A DNA stretch of 64,000 nucleotides, taken from positions 45,726 through 109,725 of the forward strand of contig NZ_SEBS01000010.1 of NCBI RefSeq assembly GCF_004211145.1, read 5' to 3'. Positions within the stretch are counted from its first letter, which is position 1. Each line of letters opens with the position of its first letter. The position numbers and the translations under genes were made by a program. The DNA comes from Flavobacterium sp. Its GTDB lineage: Bacteria; Bacteroidota; Bacteroidia; Flavobacteriales; Flavobacteriaceae. This document shows, one piece after another, positions 8,412 through 17,037 of the stretch. The notes below the pieces were generated by a model. It was not told the DNA's origin and did not search any database. It saw only the letters and a program-made list of their open reading frames with translations.

Positions 8412-8500
8412 AAAATTAACATAATTTTTTTAAGATATATATTTTTTAACTACTTTTACCCGACCCCCAAGAGTCGTATAACTCACTAAAAACCAGCATT

Positions 8501-9130
8501 ATGATAAACGTTTGTTTGGCCGACAACTTTCCGGTGGTGCACTTTGGGGTAAAGTCCTACTTCAAGGATCACCCTGAGATCAATATTGTTTCGAATGTCG
8601 GAAACTTCTTTATGATTCCCGAGGCGTTGCGAAACAAACAAATCGACATCCTTATCCTCGACCTTGAGCTCGACGGATTGACGAGTATTTACGAGGTGAA
8701 ATCGGTTATAAAGAACAACCCGAAAACGAAAGTGATCATCTTCACGAGCCTTTCGGAACAAATTTATGCGCCGAATGCGATCAAATCAGGCGTTTCAGGT
8801 TTCGTGCACAAATCGGCGAAACTGGAAACACTCGGCGTGACGATCATGAAAGTCCACAACGGCACGATCATGCTCAGCGATTCGATCAAGAAAAACCTCG
8901 CGCTTATCGCCAAGCAGAACAAGAGCGAACGTTTGTACCGCAAATTGTCGAACCGAGAAATCGAGGTGTTGCGTTACTTGAGCGACGGGAAGAAAAACAA
9001 TGAGATTTCAAAAATCCTGAACCTCAACGAAAAAACCGTCAGTACGTATAAGCTCAGATTGCTTACGAAACTCAACGTGACCAATTTGGTCGATCTTGTA
9101 AACAAAGCGAAAACACTCGAAATCGTTTAA
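8501..9130 (+). CDS. Orphan response regulator, NarL/FixJ type
   Basis: Two-domain regulator of 209 residues. An N-terminal receiver (about 1-118) has Asp8 and likely phosphoacceptor Asp54 in LILDLELDG; Thr82 and Lys104 fit the conserved switch positions. A LuxR-type helix-turn-helix follows at about 145-205 (LSNREIEVLRYLSDGKKNNEI, NEKTVSTYKLRLLTKL). No histidine kinase is adjacent. Its stop overlaps the dnaG stop by 4 bp in convergent orientation, so there is no room for a separate terminator. Target genes are unknown. Confidence 0.9.
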   Translation: MINVCLADNFPVVHFGVKSYFKDHPEINIVSNVGNFFMIPEALRNKQIDILILDLELDGLTSIYEVKSVIKNNPKTKVIIFTSLSEQIYAPNAIKSGVSGFVHKSAKLETLGVTIMKVHNGTIMLSDSIKKNLALIAKQNKSERLYRKLSNREIEVLRYLSDGKKNNEISKILNLNEKTVSTYKLRLLTKLNVTNLVDLVNKAKTLEIV

Positions 9131-11109
9131 CTATAGCGCGACATTACTCTACCCAGTTTTTCTGAGAACGTGCTGATGAGCTTGTAGTAATCTATGGCCA
9201 TCGACAGCGTTTCCGAATTATCGGCTTCCGGTTCTTGGGAGATTTCCCCTTTCAATTCTTCGATGATCCTATCGACGAGATACCAGCGCAATGTAAGTAT
9301 GGTTTCTGAAACGTATTGCCCGATGGTTTGATCCTTGAGTTTCACGACGATGTTCTGCGATTCCCAATTGTGCAAGGCTTCGCGCTCTTCGGTCATTAGA
9401 ATATCGGTGACATCGCTCGAGAATTCGGGCGGCAACTGCTGCACGTATTGTTCCATCACGAAGTTCTCCTCCTGCTGGTAATACGCGATCAGATTGTTGT
9501 AAATCTCACGGAACAACGGATTCGCAAGTTCGGTTTCGTCTTCCTGCAAACTCAGGAAAACGCGCTCGTACACTTTGAATTCGCGCTTCATGCTGACCAT
9601 TTCGAGTTCGCCCTCGGGATTCGCCTGGAAAACCACGTCTTCGAATTCTTCCGATCGGTTTCCGTACAACAATAGAATTTCAAGGATTTTACGTTCGAGT
9701 TCGTACTGGACGTCGACCTTTTCCTGTGGTTGCGGCTCTTCAGTATTACGGACGACTTCAAACGCCTTTTGGTCCTGTTTGAGTTTCTTGCCCGCGTCGT
9801 CGATATCTTTCTGGACGAGTTGTGCGAGCGTGCTCACCAAAACCTGCTCTGAGATATCCATGATGCGCGCACATTCGCGGATGTAAATTTCGCGCTGGAT
9901 GCGATCGGGAATCTTCGAAATGCTCGTAACCATATCGCGGATCAATCCGGCTTTCTTCACGGGATCGTTCTGGGCTTCGTCAACGAGCAACGACGCCTTG
10001 AACTGTATGAAATCCTTGGCATTCGTCTCAAGATATTTCAAAAGCTCTTCGTGAGGCGTTTTGCGCGCGAAACTATCGGGATCCTCGCCGTCAGGGAACG
10101 TGCAGACTTTTACGTTCATGCCTTCCTCGAGGATCAGATCGATGCCTCGGATCGACGCGCGCAAACCGGCCGCGTCACCGTCGAAAAGCACCGTTATGTT
10201 TTTGGTCAACCGACTGACGAGACGAATCTGGTCAGGCGTCAAAGCCGTTCCCGACGACGAGACGACGTTTTCGATTCCCGCCTGGTTGAATTGGATCACG
10301 TCGGTATAACCTTCCACGAGGAAACAGTTGTCGAGTTTGGCGATCGATTGTTTCGCCTGGAAAATCCCGTACAAAACTTTACTCTTGTGGTAAATATCGC
10401 TTTCGGGCGAATTCAGGTATTTCGCGACCTTTTTGTCATTCGTCAGGATCCGACCGCCGAAACCGAGCACGCGACCTGACATGCTGTGTATCGGAAACAT
10501 CACGCGATGACGGAAACGGTCGACGGTTCGTCCGTCTTCACGCACGATCGTCAAACCCGTGCTTTCGAGGAATTCAAGTTTGTAGCCTTTCCCGAGCGCT
10601 TCCTTCGAGAACGCGTCCCAATTTTCAGGCGAATAACCGAGTCCGAATTTCTTGATGGTGTCCATGTTGAAACCGCGTTCCTTGAAGTACGAAAGCCCGA
10701 TCGCCTTGCCTTCGTCGGAATTCAATAAGATGTCGTTGAAATATTTTTGGGCGTATTCCGAGACTAAAAACATGCTTTCGCGAACATCGATCAATGCTTT
10801 TTCCTCGTCGGTTCTTTCAGTTTCCTCGATTTCGATGTTGTATTTCTTGGCGAGATAACGGATCGCTTCCGGATACGTGAAATGCTCGTGTTCCATCAGG
10901 AAAGCCACGACGTTTCCGCCTTTGCCCGACGAGAAATCCTTCCAGATTTGCTTTACGGGCGACACCATGAATGAAGGCGAACGCTCATCGGTAAAAGGAC
11001 TCAGGCCTTTCAAGTTCGATCCGGCGCGCTTCAATTGCACGAAATCACCGATCACTTCTTCAAGTCGGGCGGTTTCGAAAACGGTGTCGATGGAGGCTTT
11101 TGAGATCAT
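9127..11109 (-). CDS. dnaG: DNA primase with degenerate zinc-binding domain
   Basis: Synthesises RNA primers for replication. The N-terminal CHC2-like domain is present (GLSPFTDERSPSF at 35-47, WKDFSSGKGGN at 56-66), but every expected zinc ligand is replaced: the CPFH motif reads SPFT and the CFGC motif reads DFSS. The catalytic core is intact, with the TOPRIM segments FLVEGYTDVIQFNQAGIEN and LFDGDAAG. A C-terminal DnaB-helicase binding region fills the last 200 residues. Length of 660 is normal. It is transcribed towards the response regulator gene and stands alone. Confidence 0.95.
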   Translation of the reverse strand: MISKASIDTVFETARLEEVIGDFVQLKRAGSNLKGLSPFTDERSPSFMVSPVKQIWKDFSSGKGGNVVAFLMEHEHFTYPEAIRYLAKKYNIEIEETERTDEEKALIDVRESMFLVSEYAQKYFNDILLNSDEGKAIGLSYFKERGFNMDTIKKFGLGYSPENWDAFSKEALGKGYKLEFLESTGLTIVREDGRTVDRFRHRVMFPIHSMSGRVLGFGGRILTNDKKVAKYLNSPESDIYHKSKVLYGIFQAKQSIAKLDNCFLVEGYTDVIQFNQAGIENVVSSSGTALTPDQIRLVSRLTKNITVLFDGDAAGLRASIRGIDLILEEGMNVKVCTFPDGEDPDSFARKTPHEELLKYLETNAKDFIQFKASLLVDEAQNDPVKKAGLIRDMVTSISKIPDRIQREIYIRECARIMDISEQVLVSTLAQLVQKDIDDAGKKLKQDQKAFEVVRNTEEPQPQEKVDVQYELERKILEILLLYGNRSEEFEDVVFQANPEGELEMVSMKREFKVYERVFLSLQEDETELANPLFREIYNNLIAYYQQEENFVMEQYVQQLPPEFSSDVTDILMTEEREALHNWESQNIVVKLKDQTIGQYVSETILTLRWYLVDRIIEELKGEISQEPEADNSETLSMAIDYYKLISTFSEKLGRVMSRYS

Positions 11110-11502
11110 TTTGTCGAATGTCGAAAGTCAAAAGTCGAACGAGTGGCTCGCGGTATATTTGACATTTTGGGCAAGATACAAAGTTATTCTTTTTAGACGT
11201 GAAGATGAAACGCTTACAGCAAAACATTATTTTAGCCATGAAGGAACAAAGGCTCGAAGTTTTCGAATTCTACAGTAATTTTTTGAAGATTTCCATACCG
11301 ATCGAAAACACAAACAAATCAAAATATACCTTTGTGCCTTCGCGACTTCGTGTCTTCGTGTCCACGCCGATCGTCCAAAAAAAAAAACGCTCCGATTCCA
11401 ACATCGAACCGAAGCGTTTCAACTTTCATAACTAACTTTCAACCACCCGATTTTCAGGATCTCAGGTACTCAGGTACTCAGGCACTCAGGCACTCAGGCA
11501 CT
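11110..11502. repeat. Intergenic region with inverted short repeats and a 10-bp direct repeat
   Basis: No gene is convincing. At 11236-11262 gaaggaacaaaggctcgaag faces cctttgtgccttcgcgactt near 11331-11350, an inverted pair of the CACGAAGG/CCTTCGTG type seen at 37557-37740 and 44471 onward. At 11459-11502 a decamer of the form ctcaggtact/ctcaggcact is repeated five times. Between them lies a terminator. Confidence 0.65.
11385..11419 (-). terminator. Terminator of the sigma-factor operon
   Basis: Arms AAACGCTCCGATTC and GAACCGAAGCGTTT pair with two mismatches. Read on the minus strand the stem is followed by a run of nine T, so it would end transcripts arriving from the barrel-protein gene. 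Confidence 0.7.
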
Positions 11503-12552
11503 CTAATTAAAATCCCAGCGAACCCCAAACGAAATGTTGTTCTGATCGACCGCATTGTCCTCAAAAACCGGCTGTAAATCATACTTGCAATACAAACTCA
11601 CGGCCTTGTAACCAACGTACGCACTCAAGCCGTACACGAAATTATTGACATTGTAATCACCGACGGTTTTTTGGTTGACTTCATTATTGTTGTCGTCCTG
11701 GAATTCGATGACGCGTTTCGATTTCACGTTTGCGCCGACGAATCCGCCGAGGCCGAATCGGAAAGATTCATGCGTATAAAAACGTCCGTACTTGTCTTTG
11801 CCTGAAAAATCGAATTCCAAATGTACCGGCAGCACGAGGTTCACGTTCCTGAAGCGCGAATCGCCAAGGTTAACGGGACTGTCGACGAGCAACGTCTGTT
11901 CACCTACTTCTTCGTAGTAACGGTTGTCGGTCGGGCGAACGGTATTCCATTGCATCGACAAACCGTATTTCAAGTGCAAAAGGTTGTTGTTTTTTAGCAG
12001 ACGCGTGTTCGCCGTAAGCCCGAGTTCGTAGAAATGCGAACCCCAGACGCGGTAGTCGGAATGCGCCATCGCGCCGTCGGTGAGAAAATGGTTGAGACCG
12101 AATGCGAAAACCAGTTGCGAAGTCGTGCGGTTTTCGCCTTTCATCGTATCGCGTTCCGTCGTGCTCGTTTCTACTTTGAAACCGCCCATCGGACTTGCCA
12201 TTAACCGGTAACGGCGTGTCGAATCGCGCTCGGTGACTTTGCCTTCGACTTTTTCCTGAACGAGTTTCTTGAGCTCGTCCTGCGCGGCGGCCGTACGGCG
12301 TTCGATGTTGGCGGCGCGGACTTCAGCGAATTCGAGTTTCACCGAATCGGCTTGTTCAGACGTGATCTGACCCGATTCGAGTTGTTTGTTGACGCCGTCG
12401 ACTTCTTCTTTCAAAGCCGATTTCTCCTCTTTTGTGATCAACGCGATCTTGTCTGAAATGACTTTGATCCGGTCTTCAAAGGTTTGCTGCGCGACCGATT
12501 TGCTAACAAAAAGGCACAGCGACATTGCTACGTAAATAATAACGCTTTTCAT
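11503..12552 (-). CDS. Hypothetical outer membrane beta-barrel protein with N-terminal coiled coil
   Basis: Signal peptide to about residue 21 (SKSVAQ). Residues 25-110 are charged and helical, with a likely coiled coil. From about 115 to the end alternating hydrophobic strands (LVFAFGLNHFL, FYELGLTANTRLL, NNISFGVRWDFN) suggest an outer membrane barrel ending in an aromatic-polar residue pattern. No named family recognised. It is third in an operon with an ECF sigma factor and a membrane anti-sigma-like protein (27 bp gap), so it is probably produced with, and perhaps under, that sigma factor. Confidence 0.75.
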   Translation of the reverse strand: MKSVIIYVAMSLCLFVSKSVAQQTFEDRIKVISDKIALITKEEKSALKEEVDGVNKQLESGQITSEQADSVKLEFAEVRAANIERRTAAAQDELKKLVQEKVEGKVTERDSTRRYRLMASPMGGFKVETSTTERDTMKGENRTTSQLVFAFGLNHFLTDGAMAHSDYRVWGSHFYELGLTANTRLLKNNNLLHLKYGLSMQWNTVRPTDNRYYEEVGEQTLLVDSPVNLGDSRFRNVNLVLPVHLEFDFSGKDKYGRFYTHESFRFGLGGFVGANVKSKRVIEFQDDNNNEVNQKTVGDYNVNNFVYGLSAYVGYKAVSLYCKYDLQPVFEDNAVDQNNISFGVRWDFN

Positions 12553-12579
12553 GGTGTTCGTGATTTTAATTGATGATGA

Positions 12580-13311
12580 TTAGTGGTTTTCGTCGAGGTT
12601 GCGGTTCTCGACAGCTACTTTTACCTGTTGGTAATTCTTGTTGAGCGCGCGAAGTGCTTTTTGGCGCAACGTGAGTTTCTCCTCGGCCTGGCTGTCTACC
12701 TGCGACAATAAACTGCGCGCATTGACCTTTACCGAACCTTTGTTTTCCTCGCGTTTTGCCTGTGCAGCCGCCAGAAGCTCGTCAGCGTTCGGGCCGGTTG
12801 CAGCTTGATTCAACTGCGTTTTTTGATTGATGATTGCGTCGGGTTGACGTTCGGGCTGCTTTTCATTTTGATTGATGATCGTGTTGTCGGCGATCAGTTG
12901 CTTTTGCGATGAACGCGTTATCGCTTTTACTTTCCTGACCGATGGTTTCTTACTTTCGATTCCGCCCGACGAAGCGGCGATTTGCGCTTTCGGAATCACC
13001 GTCGTCACCGAATCGACTATCGCGGGTGCTTGCACTTCAGGTTTCTCAGCCGTTTGCGTCGCGATTGTGGTATTTTGATCAGGCGCCGTTGCCGTTCCTT
13101 GACGGAAAAACAGCGTCCCGATGAACAAAAAACCTAAAAAGCCCGCGGCGATATATAACCATTTGTAATTGCGTCTGATCGCGACGACTTTGGGTTGCGC
13201 CTCAGTTGCGGTCAACATCGCGTCAAGCCTGTCCCAAGCCGCGCCGCTTGGCTGGATTTCGCGTTGATTCAATTTCTCGCCAAACTCCTTCTCCATTTTA
13301 TTCCGTGCCAT
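12580..13311 (-). CDS. Membrane protein, putative anti-sigma factor
   Basis: A 243-residue protein with a cytoplasmic N-terminus of about 48 residues containing REIQPSGAAWDRLDAML, a single membrane helix at about 51-68, and a low-complexity periplasmic part rich in Gln, Ala and Lys. The N-terminal segment recalls the short sigma-binding regions of Bacteroidota anti-sigma proteins, but the zinc-containing anti-sigma motif is absent. It overlaps the ECF sigma gene by 14 bp, the arrangement of a sigma/anti-sigma pair. Role inferred from position and topology. Confidence 0.7.
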   Translation of the reverse strand: MARNKMEKEFGEKLNQREIQPSGAAWDRLDAMLTATEAQPKVVAIRRNYKWLYIAAGFLGFLFIGTLFFRQGTATAPDQNTTIATQTAEKPEVQAPAIVDSVTTVIPKAQIAASSGGIESKKPSVRKVKAITRSSQKQLIADNTIINQNEKQPERQPDAIINQKTQLNQAATGPNADELLAAAQAKREENKGSVKVNARSLLSQVDSQAEEKLTLRQKALRALNKNYQQVKVAVENRNLDENH

Positions 13312-13858
13312 ACTGATAATTTTTTAGTTTGGAAACCTGTTCCTGCAATAGTCGGCGGGCGTGCGACAATTGCGATTTCGACGTGCCTTCGTTTATGCCC
13401 AACATCTCGGCGATTTCGCGGTGTTTGTAACCTTCGACGGCGTACAGGTTAAAAATCATTTTATATCCGTCGGGCAAATTGTCGATCAAACTTTGGATGT
13501 CGTCAACGCTCAATCCTGATTCGATGTTGTTGAAACTGTCTTCGACATAATAATGGTCGTCGAGAAAACTCACTTTCTTTTGGACGCGCAGCCACGAAAT
13601 GCATTCGTTGACCATGATGCGTCGGATCCAACCTTCAAAACTTCCTTCGTGTTTGAAATTCTTGAGGTTCGCGAACACTTTCATGAAAGCCGTGATCATC
13701 AAATCCTCGGCGTGCTGTATGTCTTTTGCGTATTGTCGGCAAACGCTGAGCATTTTGGGAGAATACTGAGAGTAGATTTTTTGCTGCGCGTGCCGATTGT
13801 TTTCGACAGCCAGTGCGATGATCTCGTGTTGCTCCTGATGTAATGCGATTACCTTCAA
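13298..13858 (-). CDS. ECF-type RNA polymerase sigma factor
   Basis: A 186-residue sigma-70 family factor of the extracytoplasmic function group. Region 2 runs from about 20 to 90 (AQQKIYSQYSPKML, DAEDLM-like segment HAEDLMITAFMKVF, SFEGWIRRIMVNE). Region 4 is at about 125-180 (LPDGYKMIFNLYAVEGYKH, MLGINEGTSKSQLSHARRLL). The start codon appears to be TTG; the frame upstream is closed by a stop and no ATG fits. An ECF-like promoter lies just upstream, suggesting self-activation. Confidence 0.93.
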   Translation of the reverse strand: MKVIALHQEQHEIIALAVENNRHAQQKIYSQYSPKMLSVCRQYAKDIQHAEDLMITAFMKVFANLKNFKHEGSFEGWIRRIMVNECISWLRVQKKVSFLDDHYYVEDSFNNIESGLSVDDIQSLIDNLPDGYKMIFNLYAVEGYKHREIAEMLGINEGTSKSQLSHARRLLQEQVSKLKNYQYGTE

Positions 13859-13884
13859 AATGTTTTAGCGTGTTTCTATTGGCA

Positions 13885-13912
13885 TAGACGATGGCTTTCA
13901 AAAAAGCGTTGC
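13885..13912 (-). promoter_or_regulatory. Putative ECF promoter of the sigma-factor operon
   Basis: On the minus strand GCAACG, a 16-base spacer and CGTCTA precede the sigma gene, with the start codon about 27 bases after the -10 part. This layout is typical of autoregulated ECF promoters. No TAnnTTTG box is seen in the same gap, which fits a promoter not read by the main sigma factor. Confidence 0.5.
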
Positions 13913-13983
13913 ATTGAAGTGGCAAAATTTTTTGAAATAATTTACGAAGCCTTTATTTGCAAGGGTTCGCGTCAATAAAAATT

Positions 13984-14961
13984 TTATTTTTTTCGTTCGA
14001 TGACGTAATTGACCATGAGTTCGAGCGCACTTTTGAACTCCGATTCGGGATATTTTTGCAACAGCACGAGCGCTTCTTCGCGAAAAGCTTCCATTTTTTG
14101 CTCGGCGTAGGCCAATCCGTTTTTTTCTTTGACGAAATTAATGACTTCCTTGACGCGCTTCTTGTCTTTGTTGTGGTTCTTGACCGAATTGATCACCCAA
14201 CTTTTTTCCTTTGCCGAACAATTGTTCAACACATGGATCAGCGGAAGCGTCATTTTTTGTTCCTTGATGTCGATTCCGGTGGGTTTCCCGATCGCTTCTT
14301 CAGAATAATCGAACAAGTCGTCTTTGATCTGGAACGCCATTCCGATGAGTTCTCCGAACTTGCGCATGTTCTCGACGTCGGCTTCATCGTCAGTAACCGA
14401 ACGGGCTCCGAGCGCGCAGCAGGAAGCGATCAATGTCGCAGTCTTCTTTCGGATGATTTCGTAATAGACATCTTCAGTAATATCGAGCCTTCTCGCCTTT
14501 TCTATCTGAAGCAATTCGCCTTCACTCATTTCACGGACCGCGACCGAAATTATCTTGAGCAAATCGAAGTCGCCGTTGTCGATCGACAGCAATAAACCTT
14601 TCGAAAGCAAATAATCGCCCACGAGCACTGCAATTTTATTCTTCCAAAGCGCGTTAATAGAAAAGAATCCGCGGCGTCGGTTACTGTCATCGACCACGTC
14701 ATCGTGTACCAAAGTTGCCGTATGTATGAGTTCGATGACCGAAGCGCCCCGATAAGTGCGTTCGTTTACGTCACTCCCGGAAACCATTTTGGCGACGAGA
14801 AATACGAACATCGGCCGCATTTGCTTGCCTTTCCGATTGACGATATAATACGTGATGCGGTTGAGAAGTGCGACTTGTGAAGACATCGCCTCGTAGAACT
14901 TCGTTTCGAAAAGTTCCATTTCCTGCCGGATGGGTTGCTTTATTTGCGCGGTGACGTTCAT
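13984..14961 (-). CDS. ispB: Polyprenyl diphosphate synthase
   Basis: Trans-prenyltransferase that extends isoprenoid chains, probably for menaquinone side chains. Both aspartate-rich motifs are intact: DDVVD at 87-91 and DDLFD at 214-218. GKQMRP at 45-50 binds isopentenyl diphosphate. The length of 325 residues fits the octaprenyl/solanesyl class; chain length cannot be read. The ATG lies only about 9 bases after a near-perfect -7 box, so the mRNA leader is very short or absent. Confidence 0.94.
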   Translation of the reverse strand: MNVTAQIKQPIRQEMELFETKFYEAMSSQVALLNRITYYIVNRKGKQMRPMFVFLVAKMVSGSDVNERTYRGASVIELIHTATLVHDDVVDDSNRRRGFFSINALWKNKIAVLVGDYLLSKGLLLSIDNGDFDLLKIISVAVREMSEGELLQIEKARRLDITEDVYYEIIRKKTATLIASCCALGARSVTDDEADVENMRKFGELIGMAFQIKDDLFDYSEEAIGKPTGIDIKEQKMTLPLIHVLNNCSAKEKSWVINSVKNHNKDKKRVKEVINFVKEKNGLAYAEQKMEAFREEALVLLQKYPESEFKSALELMVNYVIERKK

Positions 14962-14969
14962 TTACCTTT

Positions 14970-15000
14970 CAAAGATAGTCGATACGGGTAAAAGTTCAAA
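14970..15000 (-). promoter_or_regulatory. Consensus Bacteroidota promoter of ispB
   Basis: On the minus strand TTTG, exactly 19 bases, then TATCTTTG: the full -33/-7 consensus. The -7 box ends 8 bases before the ATG, so transcription should begin at about -2 to -5 relative to translation. Confidence 0.8.
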
Positions 15001-15086
15001 GGTTATATTCGTTGCGTTTTTTTTTAATCGCCTTAAACCAAATGCCAAAAGTTTCGTCTAGAAGCCAAACCGTAAACCAAAAAAAT

Positions 15087-15920
15087 ATGAAAACTAAATT
15101 TTTACTCGCAGTTGCTGCGCTTTCAATCGCTTTCGTTGGCTGTAACCGTGAAGACGATCCGGTGTTTAACGCGCAAACCGCCAAAGTAAGTGCCGAGATG
15201 GACGTCATTGCCGACGATGTTTCCCAAATTGCTGAAGAAGAATACAAAAATCAGGAAGCGAACGCCGGTCGCCCCGATAACGTCACGGCATTACTCCCGG
15301 CCTGCGCTACCGTAACCACTACTTTTGACGACTTTACCCAAACCTGGACGAGCGTGATCGATTTTGGGGATTCGAACTGCTCGCTCGCCAACGGAAATTC
15401 GGTAAGAGGCGAAATTACGGTTAGCGGAAGCTCAAATTTCGACCAGACGTCCTATGATGTCAGCTACACATTTAACAATTTCTATCACAACGACCGATTA
15501 GTCCAGGGAACTCGCGATGTCACGTTTACTTGGGAAAGCACGGCCGCACAGGCGGATCAGCACACCGTGGCGAACATCGACCTCGATTTGACCGTTACCT
15601 ATCCGAATGGAAACGAATACCACAGGACCGGACATCGCATCCGTGAACTTATCGCAGGTTACGGCACGCCATTCAACTGGATCGACAATACGTATCAGGT
15701 TTCAGGACAATGGACGACTACAGGACCGAACGGAAGCTGGTCGAGTACTATCGGAACACCATTGGTTTACAACGTACAATGCGGCTACATCGCCAGCGGA
15801 ACCCTCGAATTCACCACGGATTCGAACAACGCGCTGCTCGATTACGGCGACGGGCTCTGTGACTGGTTCGCCACTTTGACCATAAACGGCGGCAACGAGA
15901 CCACGATTACTCTGAATTAA
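15087..15920 (+). CDS. Hypothetical lipoprotein, probably surface-exposed
   Basis: Secreted lipoprotein of 277 residues. The frame is open further upstream, but the ATG at 15087 starts a clean signal peptide MKTKFLLAVAALSIAFVGC with Cys19 as lipidation site. The following NREDDP is acidic, in line with a surface-export signal. After a short charged helix the body is Thr/Ser/Asn-rich and beta-sheet-like (TTTFDDFTQTWTSVIDFG, GEITVSGSSNFDQTSYDVSY). No family or catalytic motif recognised. It is monocistronic and ends in a strong terminator. Confidence 0.82.
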   Translation: MKTKFLLAVAALSIAFVGCNREDDPVFNAQTAKVSAEMDVIADDVSQIAEEEYKNQEANAGRPDNVTALLPACATVTTTFDDFTQTWTSVIDFGDSNCSLANGNSVRGEITVSGSSNFDQTSYDVSYTFNNFYHNDRLVQGTRDVTFTWESTAAQADQHTVANIDLDLTVTYPNGNEYHRTGHRIRELIAGYGTPFNWIDNTYQVSGQWTTTGPNGSWSSTIGTPLVYNVQCGYIASGTLEFTTDSNNALLDYGDGLCDWFATLTINGGNETTITLN

Positions 15921-15942
15921 TTAAGGTTAATTATATTCAACG

Positions 15943-15971
15943 AAAAACGCCCTCAGGACTGGGGCGTTTTT
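15943..15971. terminator. Bidirectional intrinsic terminator
   Basis: Stem AAAAACGCCC / GGGCGTTTTT with a 9-base loop and T-run, between the convergent lipoprotein and rlmN genes. Confidence 0.8.
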
Positions 15972-15993
15972 TTATGGTGTAAATTGAGGTAAT

Positions 15994-17037
15994 TTATTCT
16001 TCTTTGTTGGCGAGTTGCCCGCAGGCCGCATCGATGTCTTTGCCTCGGCTGCGACGCACCTTTGCGACAATGTCGGCACGTTCAAGCGCTTTGATGTATG
16101 CATTTATCGATTCGTCCGACGCCTGCTGGAATTCTCCGTCGTCGATCGGGTTGTATTCAATCAGGTTTACTTTGCACGGTACGTATTTGCAGAATTTGAC
16201 GAGCGCGTCGATTGAAGCCTTATCGTCGTTGATTCCGCCCCAAACCACATATTCGTATGTCACGCGACTCTTGGTTTTCACATACCAATATTCAAGTGAT
16301 TCACGCAGTTCGGTCAACGGGAAATTGGTCGTGAACGGCATGATGCGGTTCCGGGTTGCTTCGATCGCCGAATGTAAAGAAACCGCGAGCTTGAATCTCA
16401 CTTCGTCGTCGGCGAGTTTCTTGATCATTTTTGGGATGCCCGAAGTGGAGACCGTGATGCGTTTCGGCGACATGCCCAAACCTTCGTCCGACGTGATTTT
16501 CTCGATCGCCTTCATCACGTTCGGGTAATTCATAAGCGGCTCGCCCATTCCCATGAATACGATGTTCGACAGCGGACGGTTGTGGTACAATCGGCTCTCT
16601 CGGTCAATTTCGACGACCTGGTCATAGATTTCATCGGGATTCAGATTGCGCATGCGTTTCAATCGTGCCGTCGCGCAGAAATTGCAATCGAGCGAGCATC
16701 CGACCTGACTCGAAACACAAGCCGTCGTCCGCGTCTCGGTCGGGATCAAAACCGATTCAACAAGCAAACCGTCGTGAAGCCGCACGGCGTTCTTTACCGT
16801 TCCGTCTTCGCTTTGCTGCATCTTATCGACCTTGATGTGGTTGATCACGAAGTGTTTCTCGAGCATCGAACGCGTATCTTTCGACACGTTCGTCATGTCT
16901 TCAAAATTGCGCGCGCCCTTACTCCAAAGCCATTCGTAGACTTGGTTGCCACGAAACGCCTTGTCGCCGTTGGCCACAAAAAAATCGCGGAGTTTTTCCT
17001 TCGATAATGCGCGTATGTCTTTCTTTTCGATTTCCAC
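15994..17037 (-). CDS. rlmN: Dual-specificity RNA methyltransferase RlmN (GTG start)
   Basis: Radical SAM enzyme that makes 2-methyladenosine in 23S rRNA (A2503) and in some tRNAs. The cluster-binding motif CxxxCxxC is GCSLDCNFC, with Cys114, Cys118 and Cys121 when counted from the GTG start. GMGEPLMNY and the acceptor cysteine in DAACGQL near the C-terminus are present. The frame is open back to an ATG at 17085, but a -7 box TATCTTTG at 17042-17049 lies inside that extension, so the GTG at 17037 (MEIEKKDIRALSKE) is the true start, giving 347 residues on a leaderless or nearly leaderless mRNA. Confidence 0.93.
   Translation of the reverse strand: MEIEKKDIRALSKEKLRDFFVANGDKAFRGNQVYEWLWSKGARNFEDMTNVSKDTRSMLEKHFVINHIKVDKMQQSEDGTVKNAVRLHDGLLVESVLIPTETRTTACVSSQVGCSLDCNFCATARLKRMRNLNPDEIYDQVVEIDRESRLYHNRPLSNIVFMGMGEPLMNYPNVMKAIEKITSDEGLGMSPKRITVSTSGIPKMIKKLADDEVRFKLAVSLHSAIEATRNRIMPFTTNFPLTELRESLEYWYVKTKSRVTYEYVVWGGINDDKASIDALVKFCKYVPCKVNLIEYNPIDDGEFQQASDESINAYIKALERADIVAKVRRSRGKDIDAACGQLANKEE

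Noticed and set aside
11199..11435. Small frame of 78 codons between dnaG and the barrel gene
   Set aside because: It translates facing repeat words and crosses a terminator stem; composition is not protein-like.
13957..14595. Plus-strand frame of 212 codons over ispB
   Set aside because: It lies antisense to both aspartate-rich motifs of the polyprenyl synthase and has a Phe/Asp/Arg-rich, protein-unlike composition.
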